Positions 20,900-27,699 of a DNA stretch of 64,000 nucleotides are shown piece by piece. Within the stretch, counting starts at the first letter, position 1. Every line of letters starts with the position of its first letter. The notes under the pieces are model-generated. The model was not told where the DNA came from and searched no databases. It worked only from the letters and a program-made list of their open reading frames with translations. The translations under genes were made by a program, and so were the position numbers. Source of the DNA: Alteriqipengyuania abyssalis (lineage in GTDB: Bacteria > Pseudomonadota > Alphaproteobacteria > Sphingomonadales > Sphingomonadaceae); assembly GCF_019857185.1 (NCBI RefSeq), contig NZ_JAHWXP010000002.1:806001-870000 (forward strand). Reading direction: 5' to 3'.

Positions 20900-20929
20900 G
20901 GTGAACGAGTGGTTGTCGCTTCGCTCACC
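20900..20929. promoter_or_regulatory. Inverted repeat, candidate enhancer site
   Basis: GGTGAACGAG at 20900-20909 and CTTCGCTCACC at 20919-20929 form an imperfect inverted repeat. It lies about 35-65 bp upstream of the sigma54-type promoter at 20962. Enhancer-binding activators such as PspF use inverted repeats upstream of -24/-12 promoters, though usually somewhat further away. Assignment is inference. Confidence 0.4.
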
Positions 20930-20961
20930 TCTAACCCGCGCATTTCCGCCATTTCTTGAAC

Positions 20962-20978
20962 TTGGCACGGCTCCTGCA
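20962..20978 (+). promoter_or_regulatory. Sigma54 (RpoN) -24/-12 promoter
   Basis: TTGGCACGGCTCCTGCA matches the consensus TGGCACG-N4-TTGC with one mismatch. The invariant GG (20964-20965) and GC (20976-20977) are exactly spaced. It lies 56 bp upstream of the first of three tandem membrane microproteins and a PspC-domain gene. Phage-shock operons in other bacteria are sigma54-dependent, which supports the assignment. Confidence 0.7.
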
Positions 20979-21033
20979 AAGTAGTCGATATCCGGCGGGA
21001 TGGTCCCCCGGAAACACGAAAGGAACCACTCAC

Positions 21034-21153
21034 ATGACCACCACCGACCTCCGCAGCCGCATGTTCGCAGCCGTTATGGCGCTGGGTATCTCCGCCGTTT
21101 TCTTCGCCACCGCGATCGTCCCCGCCAGCCCCACCGGCCTGGTCATCGTCTGA
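21034..21153 (+). CDS. Tandem membrane microprotein 1 (39 aa)
   Basis: Starts at ATG 21034 with AAAGGA 10 nt upstream and ends at TGA 21151. A short polar N-terminus (MTTTDLRSR) is followed by one hydrophobic helix that runs to the C-terminus (GISAVFFATAIVPASP, then TGLVIV). It is nearly identical to microprotein 2 over its last 30 residues. First gene after a sigma54-type promoter; the run ends in a PspC-domain gene. Function unknown; a membrane-stress effector or regulator is a reasonable guess. Confidence 0.7.
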   Translation: MTTTDLRSRMFAAVMALGISAVFFATAIVPASPTGLVIV

Positions 21154-21206
21154 ACCATCATCGCCTGACCTACCTCACAAACCGCTTTTCAAAGGACACA
21201 CTCACC

Positions 21207-21320
21207 ATGCAATCCATCGCTCGCAACACCTTCGCCGCCGTCTTCGCAGTCGGCATCTCGGCCATGTTCTTCGCCACCGCGATCATCCCTGCCAGCCCGA
21301 CCGGCCTGGTCATCGCCTGA
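21207..21320 (+). CDS. Tandem membrane microprotein 2 (37 aa)
   Basis: ATG 21207 to TGA 21318, with an AAAGGA ribosome site 10 nt upstream. The protein has a basic N-terminus (MQSIARN) and a hydrophobic C-terminal half with the block FFATAIIPASPTGLVIA, which differs from microprotein 1 at only two positions. DNA similarity is also high, so the pair arose by recent tandem duplication. Purine-rich ribosome sites before each copy support separate translation in one transcript. Confidence 0.7.
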   Translation: MQSIARNTFAAVFAVGISAMFFATAIIPASPTGLVIA

Positions 21321-21358
21321 GCCACCCCACCACAGATTCTTCACTGGAGACCGACACC

Positions 21359-21475
21359 ATGCAATCGCTTACCCGCAACCTGCTCGCCGCCGCCGGGGCA
21401 CTCGCCTTCACCGGCCTCGCCTTCGCCTTCGCCATCGTGCCCGTGATGGTCGATACTGCCGGGATGGTCGCATGA
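21359..21475 (+). CDS. Tandem membrane microprotein 3 (38 aa)
   Basis: ATG 21359 to TGA 21473. It shares the N-terminus of copy 2 (MQSxxRNxxAA) and a single hydrophobic helix with AFAIVPV, but has lost the PASPTG block and is the most diverged of the three. Its stop codon overlaps the start of the PspC-domain gene (ATGA at 21472-21475), so translation is coupled. This ties the microproteins to PspC function. Confidence 0.68.
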   Translation: MQSLTRNLLAAAGALAFTGLAFAFAIVPVMVDTAGMVA

Positions 21476-21687
21476 GCCAGCTCGACACCGACCGCCACGC
21501 ATCGCGGCCCGCCCGCGAGTTCCGCCTCGACAAGCAGCGCGGCTCGATCGCCGGGGTCTGCGCAGGGATCGCCAACTATTTCGGTTGGGATGTCACCATG
21601 GTCCGCCTCGCCTTCGTGCTGACGACCATCTTCCTGACCGGCGCCCCGCTGATCGCCTATCTCATCCTGTGGGCGATCGCCGACTGA
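21472..21687 (+). CDS. PspC-domain protein
   Basis: 71 residues. After a basic N-terminus comes the PspC motif (FRLDKQRGSIAGVCAGIANY, then FGWDVTMVRLAFV) and a hydrophobic helix ending LIAYLILWAIAD. PspC senses inner-membrane damage together with PspB in the phage-shock response. Here there is no pspA or pspB. Instead it is the last gene behind three membrane microproteins and a sigma54-type promoter. It resembles a minimal, rewired Psp operon. Two strong hairpins follow its stop. Confidence 0.88.
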   Translation: MSQLDTDRHASRPAREFRLDKQRGSIAGVCAGIANYFGWDVTMVRLAFVLTTIFLTGAPLIAYLILWAIAD

Positions 21688-21690
21688 CCC

Positions 21691-21745
21691 GGCCGGAGGC
21701 CCACTCCGGCCACAACTCCCGGTCGGGGGCGAGTGGATCGCCCCC
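21691..21745. terminator. Two hairpins between convergent pspC-like and SDR genes
   Basis: GGCCGGA/TCCGGCC (21691-21711) and GGGGGCGA/TCGCCCCC (21725-21745) are perfect stems of 7 and 8 bp. They lie between the stops of two converging genes and probably end transcription from both sides, although no T-run follows. Confidence 0.5.
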
Positions 21746-21759
21746 GCACCAAGCCTTCT

Positions 21760-22542
21760 TCACATTGCCGAAATGCCGCCATCCAGCCGCAGCTCCGCCG
21801 CAGTCATGAAACTGCTCTCGTCACTGGCGAGATAGAGCACGCCATTGGCGATTTCCTGCGGCTTGCCAACCCGCCCGAGCGGGATCTGACGCGCCAGCTT
21901 GCCCATCACCACTTCCTTGTCGAGCCCGGCATTCTTGCCGATCCCATCCAGAATGGGCGTATCGACGAAGGTCGGATGGATCGAGTTGCAGCGGATATTC
22001 CAGCCCATCTTCGCACAATAGAGCGCGACCGACTTGGTCAGCATCCACACCGCCGCCTTGCTGGCATTATAGCCGGGCATGGTATCGCTCGCGATCAGAC
22101 CCGCGATCGAGCTGATATTGATGATCGAGCCGGGCTGATTGTCCTTCATCAGCTTCAGCGCCTTCTGGCAGCCCAGGAACGGCCCATCGACATTGATCGC
22201 GAAGCCGCGGCGCCATTCCTCCAGCGTGCAGGTCTCGATATTGCCACGCACGCCGATGCCGGCATTGTTGAGCAGGATGCTCAGCCCGCCGAGCTTGTCG
22301 TCCGCCATCGCGATTGCCGCGTCCCACTGGTCGGGCTCGGTCACGTCGTGCGTCATCGCAAAGGCGGTATCCGCGCCCAGCTCTTCGTTGATCGCATCGG
22401 CGGTCGCCTGCGCGCCGTCGCCGTTGATGTCGGTGCACAGCACCCGCGCACCCTCGCGCGCCAGCGTGGTCGCGGCCTGAGCGCCAAGCCCCTGCGCCGC
22501 GCCCGTAATCAGTGCGAGTTTGCCCGCTACCCGTCCAGCCAT
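21760..22542 (-). CDS. SDR family oxidoreductase
   Basis: 260 residues of the classical short-chain dehydrogenase type: ITGAAQGLG near residue 12, DINGDG where an acidic residue favours NAD(H), NNAGIG, catalytic Ser in NISSIAG and YNASKAA. The end EFLRLDGG-like block reads [11 protein letters not shown]. Similar proteins act on cyclic alcohols or steroids, but the substrate is open. Its start lies inside the end of the Nudix gene (16-bp overlap), so they form an operon. Confidence 0.9.
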   Translation of the reverse strand: MAGRVAGKLALITGAAQGLGAQAATTLAREGARVLCTDINGDGAQATADAINEELGADTAFAMTHDVTEPDQWDAAIAMADDKLGGLSILLNNAGIGVRGNIETCTLEEWRRGFAINVDGPFLGCQKALKLMKDNQPGSIINISSIAGLIASDTMPGYNASKAAVWMLTKSVALYCAKMGWNIRCNSIHPTFVDTPILDGIGKNAGLDKEVVMGKLARQIPLGRVGKPQEIANGVLYLASDESSFMTAAELRLDGGISAM

Positions 22543-23099
22543 CCGTTCTCTCCAATTTTCTGTGTCATCAGCAGCATGGCGAGGCGCACGTCGAGAGCAA
22601 CCCCTGCTGCGCGTTTCTCGTCCACGAAAGCGGCCAGCTCGGCCAGCTTTACGCGGTGGACCGTGATATCCTCGCCATCGACGCCGCCGCCATCGCCGAC
22701 CTTTGTCAGCCCTTCGGCGCGCAGCAGCGAGAAGCCTTCCGAGACCATGCCGGGGCTGGAGAAGAACTCGCCCAGATCGGTAATCTTCGCGGCGCGGTAG
22801 CCAGCTTCTTCCTCCAGCTCGCGGTGCGCGGCGGTGATCGCGCTTTCGTCCGACGCACCGTCATCGTCGCCGACCAGCCCGGCGGGGATTTCGAGGCAGC
22901 GGCGGCCCAGCGGTACGCGGTACTGTTCGACGAGCAGTACATGTGCCCCGGAATCGGAGGCGTCGATCGCGATGATCGCGGCGGCGCGGATATTGCGCGG
23001 TCGGCTGGCATATTCCCACCGGCCCCGCTGCTTGGCGACGATATAGTCGCCCTGCCAGCGGATTTCCTCGGGCGCGTCGTGGTCGGGGGGATAGGTCAT
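22527..23099 (-). CDS. Nudix hydrolase, ADP-ribose pyrophosphatase-like
   Basis: 190 residues. The Nudix helix is [12 protein letters not shown], with the expected Glu eight residues before the Arg; the first Gly of the box is replaced by Asp. Upstream [21 protein letters not shown] is typical of the ADP-ribose/ADP-glucose pyrophosphatase subgroup, which clears free ADP-ribose. Gene overlaps the following SDR start, so the two are co-expressed. A repeat element lies between it and the TPM gene. Confidence 0.87.
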   Translation of the reverse strand: MTYPPDHDAPEEIRWQGDYIVAKQRGRWEYASRPRNIRAAAIIAIDASDSGAHVLLVEQYRVPLGRRCLEIPAGLVGDDDGASDESAITAAHRELEEEAGYRAAKITDLGEFFSSPGMVSEGFSLLRAEGLTKVGDGGGVDGEDITVHRVKLAELAAFVDEKRAAGVALDVRLAMLLMTQKIGENGWLDG

Positions 23100-23109
23100 G
23101 TCAGGCGGG

Positions 23110-23212
23110 CCCTAAAACGCCCTTTCCCTTAAGGGAAGGGGTTGGGGAGGGAGTACTCGGGGCCGAGAGGTCGAACCCCCACCCCCGACCCCTCCCCAGG
23201 AGGAGGGGAGGT
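23110..23212. repeat. GC-rich dispersed inverted repeat
   Basis: CCCTTTCCCTTAAGGGAAGG forms one hairpin, CCCCTCCCCAGGAGGAGGGG a second, and the two G-rich and C-rich flanks (GGGGTTGGGG and CCCCCGACCCC) pair with each other. It sits between the Nudix and TPM genes. Mobile REP-like elements of this form are common in sphingomonads. Confidence 0.5.
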
Positions 23213-23229
23213 TCAGGTTGTCCTGGCCA

Positions 23230-23904
23230 TCAAAGCTGGATCAGGCGATCGGGCAGCTCGTTCTGGTCGTCGTCGGCGCGGGGGAAGTGCGGCGCGAGGA
23301 TTTCGCCCACGTCGCGCACGCCCGCCGCGATCCCGGCGCCCAGCTGGCCCGCCTTGATCTCGCGCAGCATGTCGACCATCGCATCGCCCCACACTTCGGG
23401 CGGCACCTGCTCGGCAATCGCGGAATCGGCCACGATCTGCGCGCGATGTTCGCGCAAGGAGACGAAGATCAGCACCCCGGTGCGGCCATGCGTGCGCCGT
23501 TCCGCGCCGACCTTGAAATGCCGGATCGCGGCGTCTTCCACCCGCAACGTCTTCACCCGGCCCGGGATGAGAGCGAAGCGCACCGCCGGGCTCAGCGTCA
23601 GCGCAAAGGTGGCGAGGAACAGCACGATGGTGATCGCGCTGGCGAGGCCCAGCAGGCCCGACGCGGTCCATTCGCTGTTCCAACCGCCCGACAGCGTATC
23701 CACCAGCCCGGTGACGGGATCGGGAAAGAAGGCGAGCAGCACCAGCCCGGTGAAGGCGACCAATGCCGATAGCGCCAGCGCGACATCGGTATAGCCGTCG
23801 CTCTCCTGCGCCACGACCGTGACGATCTCGCCCGAAGTTTTCAGCTCCGCTTCGGCGACCGCGCGGGTCACCGCTTCGCTATCTGCGTGGGTTATCTGCA
23901 TCAC
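23230..23904 (-). CDS. TPM-domain membrane protein
   Basis: 224 residues. An N-terminal TPM-fold start (VAEAELKTSGEIVTVVAQES), two membrane spans (about 40-60 and 85-110), then the rest of the TPM-like domain (GVLIFVSLREHRAQIVADSA). It is the last gene of a LemA-TPM-TPM-TPM operon with 4-bp overlaps at every junction. TPM domains occur in photosystem maintenance phosphatase TLP18.3 and in many bacterial membrane proteins; the bacterial role is unclear. The N-terminus may lie in the cytoplasm, as no signal is present. Confidence 0.8.
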   Translation of the reverse strand: MMQITHADSEAVTRAVAEAELKTSGEIVTVVAQESDGYTDVALALSALVAFTGLVLLAFFPDPVTGLVDTLSGGWNSEWTASGLLGLASAITIVLFLATFALTLSPAVRFALIPGRVKTLRVEDAAIRHFKVGAERRTHGRTGVLIFVSLREHRAQIVADSAIAEQVPPEVWGDAMVDMLREIKAGQLGAGIAAGVRDVGEILAPHFPRADDDQNELPDRLIQL

Positions 23905-24731
23905 CAGCCTCCGCTCGCGCCGCCGCCGCCGGACATGCCGCCGCCGAAGCCGCCGAAACCACCGCCGCCTCCGCCCCCGCCGAAGCCGCCACCACCGCCG
24001 CCCCAGTGATCGTGGTCGCCGGAGTTAAGTGCCGAGTTGATCGCGGTCCACAGCAGCACATCGCCCACCGCGCTGCCCGCGCCGTAGCGCCGCCGCCTGC
24101 GGCCTTTCTTGCCGCGCCCGAAGATGGCGATGAAGGCGAAGATCAGGATCAGCCAGACGAAGGCGCCGCCGATGGTTGCGCCAGTCACCTCGTCTCCGCG
24201 TTGTGCGCGCGCGGTGGCCTCCGCTTCCTCGATCGCCTTGGCGGTCGCCGGGTCCATGTCGAGCGCCTCGATCATCTGCGCGACCCCCGCCGCTATCCCG
24301 CCACTGAAATCGCCCTGCTTGAAGGCGGGGGCGATCGTGTTGCGGATGATCCGCCCGGACATCGCATCGGTCAGGGTGGGGGTGGAGCCATAGCCGACCT
24401 CGATCCGGATCTTGCGCTCTTCCTTCGCGACCAGCAACAGCGCGCCCTCGTCGGTCTTCTCGCCGCCGATGCCCCAGGTCTCGTACAGCTTGACGGCATA
24501 GCCTTCGACCGTCTCGCCATCGAGGCTGGGAACGGTCGCGACGATCACCGCGCGGCCGGTCGCATCGTTATAGGCGCGCAGTTCCTCGTCGAGCTTCGCC
24601 TCGGTCGCGGCGTCGATCATGTTCGCGCCGTCGTAGACCGGCCCATCGGGACGCGGCGGCAGCTCCTGCGCCGCTGCGGGGAGCGCGAGCAGCGCGAGGG
24701 CGAACAGGATCAGGGTTCTAAGCAGAGTCAC
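23901..24731 (-). CDS. TPM-domain protein with Gly-rich tail (YgcG-like)
   Basis: 276 residues. Signal peptide 1-22 (LLALPAAAQE), TPM domain (PVYDGANMIDAATEAKLDEE to about 165) with GIGGEKTDEGALLLVAKEER and IEVGYG, one membrane helix (VWLILIFAFIAIFG), a basic cluster and a C-terminal run of GGGG/GFGG repeats. This is the classic YgcG layout found beside LemA. It probably anchors in the inner membrane with the TPM domain outside. Start overlaps the stop of the upstream TPM gene by 4 bp. Confidence 0.87.
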   Translation of the reverse strand: MTLLRTLILFALALLALPAAAQELPPRPDGPVYDGANMIDAATEAKLDEELRAYNDATGRAVIVATVPSLDGETVEGYAVKLYETWGIGGEKTDEGALLLVAKEERKIRIEVGYGSTPTLTDAMSGRIIRNTIAPAFKQGDFSGGIAAGVAQMIEALDMDPATAKAIEEAEATARAQRGDEVTGATIGGAFVWLILIFAFIAIFGRGKKGRRRRRYGAGSAVGDVLLWTAINSALNSGDHDHWGGGGGGFGGGGGGGGFGGFGGGMSGGGGASGGW

Positions 24732-25264
24732 GAGGGGGCACCTTCATGGCATTGCGGGGGATTGGGGGCGGCGCGCTTGAGTTCCTCGACCCCGGCCAGC
24801 GTGCCACCGGCAATGTCGCCTGCGCGAAAGAGTGGGATCATCGCATTCTCGATGATGCGCTTGGCGAGGACGTCGGAAATATCGTCCTCCAGCCCGTAGC
24901 CGACCTCGATCCGCACCATCTTTTCTTCGGGCGCGACGAGGACGAGCAGGCCGCACTTCGTCGTCTCGTCACCGATGCCCCATTCATTGAACGTTTGGTT
25001 CGCGACATGCTCGATCGACTCGCCGCCGAGCGATGCGTCGGTGAAGACCACCAGCGCTACGCCCGACGTGCGCCGGTAGTCGGTCAGGTCCCGGTCGAGC
25101 ACGGCCTCGGCGGCGGGCGCGAAGATTGCGGCCTCGTCCAGCACCGGGCCATCCGGCCGCTGCGCCACCCCCGACGGTTCGAGGGTTTCGGCAGGCAGCG
25201 AGCACGCAGCCAGTAGAAGCGGCAGGATGGCGACCCAGCGGACAGGCATTCGCCGTCCGATCAA
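24728..25264 (-). CDS. TPM-domain lipoprotein
   Basis: 178 residues with a lipobox LLAAC at about residue 17-21, then a TPM domain: LDEAAIFAPAAEAVLDRDL, FNEWGIGDETTKCGLLVLVA, RIEVGYGLEDDISD. It lacks the membrane helix and glycine tail of the next gene, and so is likely lipid-anchored in the periplasm. Third TPM protein of the cluster and a probable paralogue of the 23901 gene. It overlaps the LemA stop by 4 bp. Confidence 0.83.
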   Translation of the reverse strand: MIGRRMPVRWVAILPLLLAACSLPAETLEPSGVAQRPDGPVLDEAAIFAPAAEAVLDRDLTDYRRTSGVALVVFTDASLGGESIEHVANQTFNEWGIGDETTKCGLLVLVAPEEKMVRIEVGYGLEDDISDVLAKRIIENAMIPLFRAGDIAGGTLAGVEELKRAAPNPPQCHEGAPS

Positions 25265-25944
25265 TTGTCGGTCCCGGTCGCGGCCTCGTTCTGAGCAGCG
25301 CCGGTTGCGGCGTTGTCGTTGGCGGGCGCGGCGGCGCTGGGGCTGCTCATGTCGTCGAAGTTCACTTCGGGCGCGATCTCGCTACCCGCCTGCGCCTTGA
25401 AGCCTTCCATCGGCTTCGCGCCGTAGATCACGTTGGCGGCGATCGTCGCGGGGAAGGTGCGGATCGTGGTGTTATAGTTCTGCACCGCCTCGTTGTAGCG
25501 GTTGCGCGCCACTTCGATCCGGTTTTCCGTGCCTTCCAGCTGGGTCATCAGGTCCGCGAAACGCGCCTGGCTCTGAAGTTCGGGATACTTCTCAACCGTC
25601 ACGAGCAGCCGCGAAAGCGCGCCTCCAAGCTGGCTCTGCGCCTGGTCGAACTGCTGGATCTTGGCCGGATCGTTCAGATCCTCGGTGGTCAGCTGCACCT
25701 GGCTGGCGCTGGCGCGGGCCTGGATCACCTGGGTCAGGATATCCTCCTCGCTCGCCGCAGCGGCGCGCACCGTGTTGACGAGGTTGGGGACCAGGTCGGC
25801 GCGGCGCTGGTACGCGCTCTGCACGTCGGCCCAGCGGGCATTGGCCTCTTCCTCTGCCGTGGGGACCGAGTTGATGCCGCATGCGCTCAGCGACACGAGG
25901 CCGAGCGCGAGCAGGATCGAGCGAGCGAAAGTGCGGAACGCCAT
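25261..25944 (-). CDS. lemA: LemA family protein
   Basis: 227 residues from ATG 25944 (MAFRTFARSILLALGLVSLS); the open frame runs further upstream but that part lacks signal character. After the signal and lipobox-like LSACG comes the LemA helical domain: ADVQSAYQRRADLVPNLVNT, then ARFADLMTQLEGTENRIEVA with RNRYNEAVQNYNT. The acidic tail is unstructured. LemA proteins are long helical envelope proteins usually encoded beside TPM proteins, as here. Function unknown. First gene of the four-gene operon, divergent from mscL. Confidence 0.92.
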   Translation of the reverse strand: MAFRTFARSILLALGLVSLSACGINSVPTAEEEANARWADVQSAYQRRADLVPNLVNTVRAAAASEEDILTQVIQARASASQVQLTTEDLNDPAKIQQFDQAQSQLGGALSRLLVTVEKYPELQSQARFADLMTQLEGTENRIEVARNRYNEAVQNYNTTIRTFPATIAANVIYGAKPMEGFKAQAGSEIAPEVNFDDMSSPSAAAPANDNAATGAAQNEAATGTDN

Positions 25945-26060
25945 CGAATTATCTCTCCGGAAAAATGGTGTATTGCCAATATACGACACGCCCCCGCCGG
26001 TGCAAGGATTTGTGGGCGCAATCGGGGGCAAGATTGTCTCGCCCCATCGCCTTGTGCACA

Positions 26061-26099
26061 AGAGGTGCGAGACAGGCGGCAGACGAAGGGGGCACCTCT
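26061..26099 (+). promoter_or_regulatory. mscL leader inverted repeat
   Basis: AGAGGTGC (26061-26068) and GCACCTCT (26092-26099) are a perfect 8-bp inverted repeat. The loop holds the Shine-Dalgarno-like GAAGGGGG, and the right arm ends 3 bp before the mscL start. A 12-bp palindrome CTTGTGCACAAG (26051-26062) adjoins it. It could affect translation, but may be chance. Confidence 0.3.
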
Positions 26100-26102
26100 C
26101 GC

Positions 26103-26567
26103 ATGTTCAAGGAATTCAAGAAATTCATCGCCCGCGGCAACGTCATCGATCTGGCGGTCGGCGTGGTGATCGGCGCGGCGTTCAGCGGGATCGTGAAGCA
26201 GCTGACCGACGGGGTGCTGATGCCGCTGATCGGCTGGCTGTTCGGTGACATCGACTTTTCCAACTGGTTCCTGCGGCTGGGCGAGGTGCCCGAAGGCTAC
26301 GACGGTGCGCTCGACAATTACGAGCAGTTGAAAGAGGCTGGCGTGGCGATGATCGGCTACGGCGCGCTGATCACTGCGATTATCAACTTCCTGATCGTCG
26401 CCTTCGCGCTGTTCCTGCTGGTGCGCGGCGTGAACCGCGTGACCGAGGAAATGCAGCGCAAGCAGGCCGAGGTGGAGGATAGTTCGCAGAGCGACGAGGT
26501 GCCGACTGACCCGCAGCTCGACGTGCTGAAGAAGATTCTGGCGGAGCTGAAGGCGGAGCGGGGTTAG
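26103..26567 (+). CDS. mscL: Large-conductance mechanosensitive channel
   Basis: 154 residues. MFKEFKKFIARGNVIDLAVG is the N-terminal amphipathic helix and start of TM1; TM2 is ALITAIINFLIVAFALFLLV, and a charged C-terminal bundle (LKKILAELKAERG) closes the protein. The homopentameric channel opens at high membrane tension to release solutes during osmotic downshock. The periplasmic loop is slightly long (FLRLGEVPEGYDGALDN). Start ATG 26103 follows a purine-rich GAAGGGGG. Confidence 0.96.
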   Translation: MFKEFKKFIARGNVIDLAVGVVIGAAFSGIVKQLTDGVLMPLIGWLFGDIDFSNWFLRLGEVPEGYDGALDNYEQLKEAGVAMIGYGALITAIINFLIVAFALFLLVRGVNRVTEEMQRKQAEVEDSSQSDEVPTDPQLDVLKKILAELKAERG

Positions 26568-26577
26568 AGCACCCTCC

Positions 26578-26662
26578 CGTCATCCCCGCGACGGCGGGGA
26601 TCCCGCTTTCGTACTTCTGAACGCCAAAGAAGCGGGACCCCCGCCTGCGCGGGGGTGACGAT
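26578..26662. repeat. Dispersed intergenic inverted repeat
   Basis: Outer arms CGTCATCCCCGCGACGGCGG and CGCCTGCGCGGGGGTGACG pair imperfectly, and inner arms CCCGCTTTC and GAAGCGGGA also pair. The 85-bp element lies just after the mscL stop and may serve as its transcription end. Same general class as 76-172 but a different sequence family. Confidence 0.6.
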
Positions 26663-26709
26663 GTTCGGGTACACTTCACATTAAGCGCGCAGCGCCTATA
26701 TAGGTCGGT

Positions 26710-27020
26710 GCCGGTTTCGGCCGGCTATGGTGATAAACTGCGGTGTATAATAGACGCAATGGACCCGGGGGCAGTACCCGGCGGCTCCACCAAAAGGCCC
26801 GGTCCCACTAGCGAGAGGGGGCGGGCTTCCTGATGGGGCCGAACCAGGATCGACATGCGTTGAAAGGCATCGTTTTTGCCCGGAATGAGCACTCCGTAAA
26901 AAGCTCTTTTCACAAGTGCCAACGATAACGAAGCACTCGCTCTCGCTGCGTAATTTGACGGGCTAACGCCCTGAATTTACAAAGCTAAAGCGCGGTTGGA
27001 CCGACCGGGCAACAGAACGG
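26710..27020 (+). ncRNA. ssrA: Circularly permuted two-piece tmRNA
   Basis: The acceptor piece comes first and ends in CGGCTCC-ACCA at 26781-26792. A spacer of 42 nt follows. The coding piece starts with GGGGCCG at 26835. These two pair into a 7-bp acceptor stem that contains the G3-U70 pair recognised by alanyl-tRNA synthetase. TGCGT near 26857 pairs with ACGCA at 26754-26758 to extend the tRNA-like helix. The tag frame encodes ANDNEALALAA. This permuted arrangement is typical of alphaproteobacteria. tmRNA with SmpB rescues stalled ribosomes and tags the nascent protein for proteolysis. Outer ends are approximate. Confidence 0.93.
26918..26953 (+). other. tmRNA tag reading frame
   Basis: GCC AAC GAT AAC GAA GCA, then five more codons and TAA, give the degradation tag ANDNEALALAA. 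It ends in the ALAA motif read by ClpXP. The resume codon is GCC at 26918, the first Ala being carried by the tmRNA itself. Confidence 0.92.
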
Positions 27021-27152
27021 ATACCGGGGGCTCGGGGCGGGCCTAGCAACAGAACCGCCCCACCTCCGCTAGCTTGAATGAACCGCGCTCCCCGATGGTG
27101 CAGCGGTCCTCGCCCCGAAAACAAAGACTCGGGAGCCTAGCAACAGAATCCC
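27005..27152 (+). repeat. Three stem-loops sharing a GCAACAGAA loop
   Basis: GCCTAGCAACAGAA occurs exactly twice, at 27041-27054 and 27135-27148, and GCAACAGAA once more at 27009-27017. Each is the loop of a GC stem: CCG/CGG (27005-27020), GGGGCGG/CCGCCCC (27034-27061) and GGGA/TCCC (27131-27152). The first probably belongs to the 3' part of tmRNA. The others extend beyond it. The stretch from 27153 to 27323 shows nothing further. Confidence 0.55.
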
Positions 27153-27323
27153 CCACCTTGGATTTCCCCCTCTTCGATCGATATCGGCCTGCGAACGGCA
27201 ACCGGCTGCGCTTCCGGTGCTCACGACCTTGATGGTCGCTGCGCGCCGGTTCTCGCCGATCACCATTCTCGCCTCGATCTCGACCGAAGATGATGAAAAT
27301 CCGCTATCTATTTTCGCGGCTTC

Positions 27324-27575
27324 TCAGCGTCCCTGTGTGGATTGGCCTTGCGCTTCTCGCGCCGCCTTCTCGTGCCTCAGGCAGTCCAAGATCTTCGCCC
27401 CCGCCATGAACACCGCCGCCGAGCAGGCGAGGAACAGCAGCTTGCCGCCCCAGCCGGGATATTGCTCCAGATAGTTGGCCCCGCGCGCGGTTGCGCCCAG
27501 CGCGAGCGCGTAGATGATCAGGAACGCCTCGAACCGGGTCTTGATCACGAACAGGCGGGAAATCTTGCGGAGCAT
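27324..27575 (-). CDS. Small membrane protein
   Basis: About 83 residues from ATG 27575, which has AAGG six bases upstream; a GTG at 27590 and an ATG at 27581 are alternatives. Two hydrophobic helices are visible (FEAFLIIYALALGATARG and LLFLACSAAVFMAGAKIL), followed by a basic, charged tail. Likely inner-membrane. No family recognised. It lies between the tmRNA and the astB cluster and looks like a free-standing gene. Confidence 0.6.
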   Translation of the reverse strand: MLRKISRLFVIKTRFEAFLIIYALALGATARGANYLEQYPGWGGKLLFLACSAAVFMAGAKILDCLRHEKAAREAQGQSTQGR

Positions 27576-27699
27576 CTTCATCCTTAACACGGCCGGGCGA
27601 GTTACCTACGCAAAGCCTGTGCCAGATGAGGGTTCCTGCGGCGCGCGCTGGTTAACGGGCGGGCCATTGTAAGCTTACCCGACAGGGTAACCAGAGCGT

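Noticed and set aside
20815-21033. 72-residue minus-strand frame over the sigma54 promoter
   Set aside because: No ribosome site, no domain, and it would place coding sequence across a conserved-looking promoter.
27069-27266. 65-residue minus-strand frame behind ssrA
   Set aside because: Random composition, antisense to the repeated stem-loops, no ribosome site.
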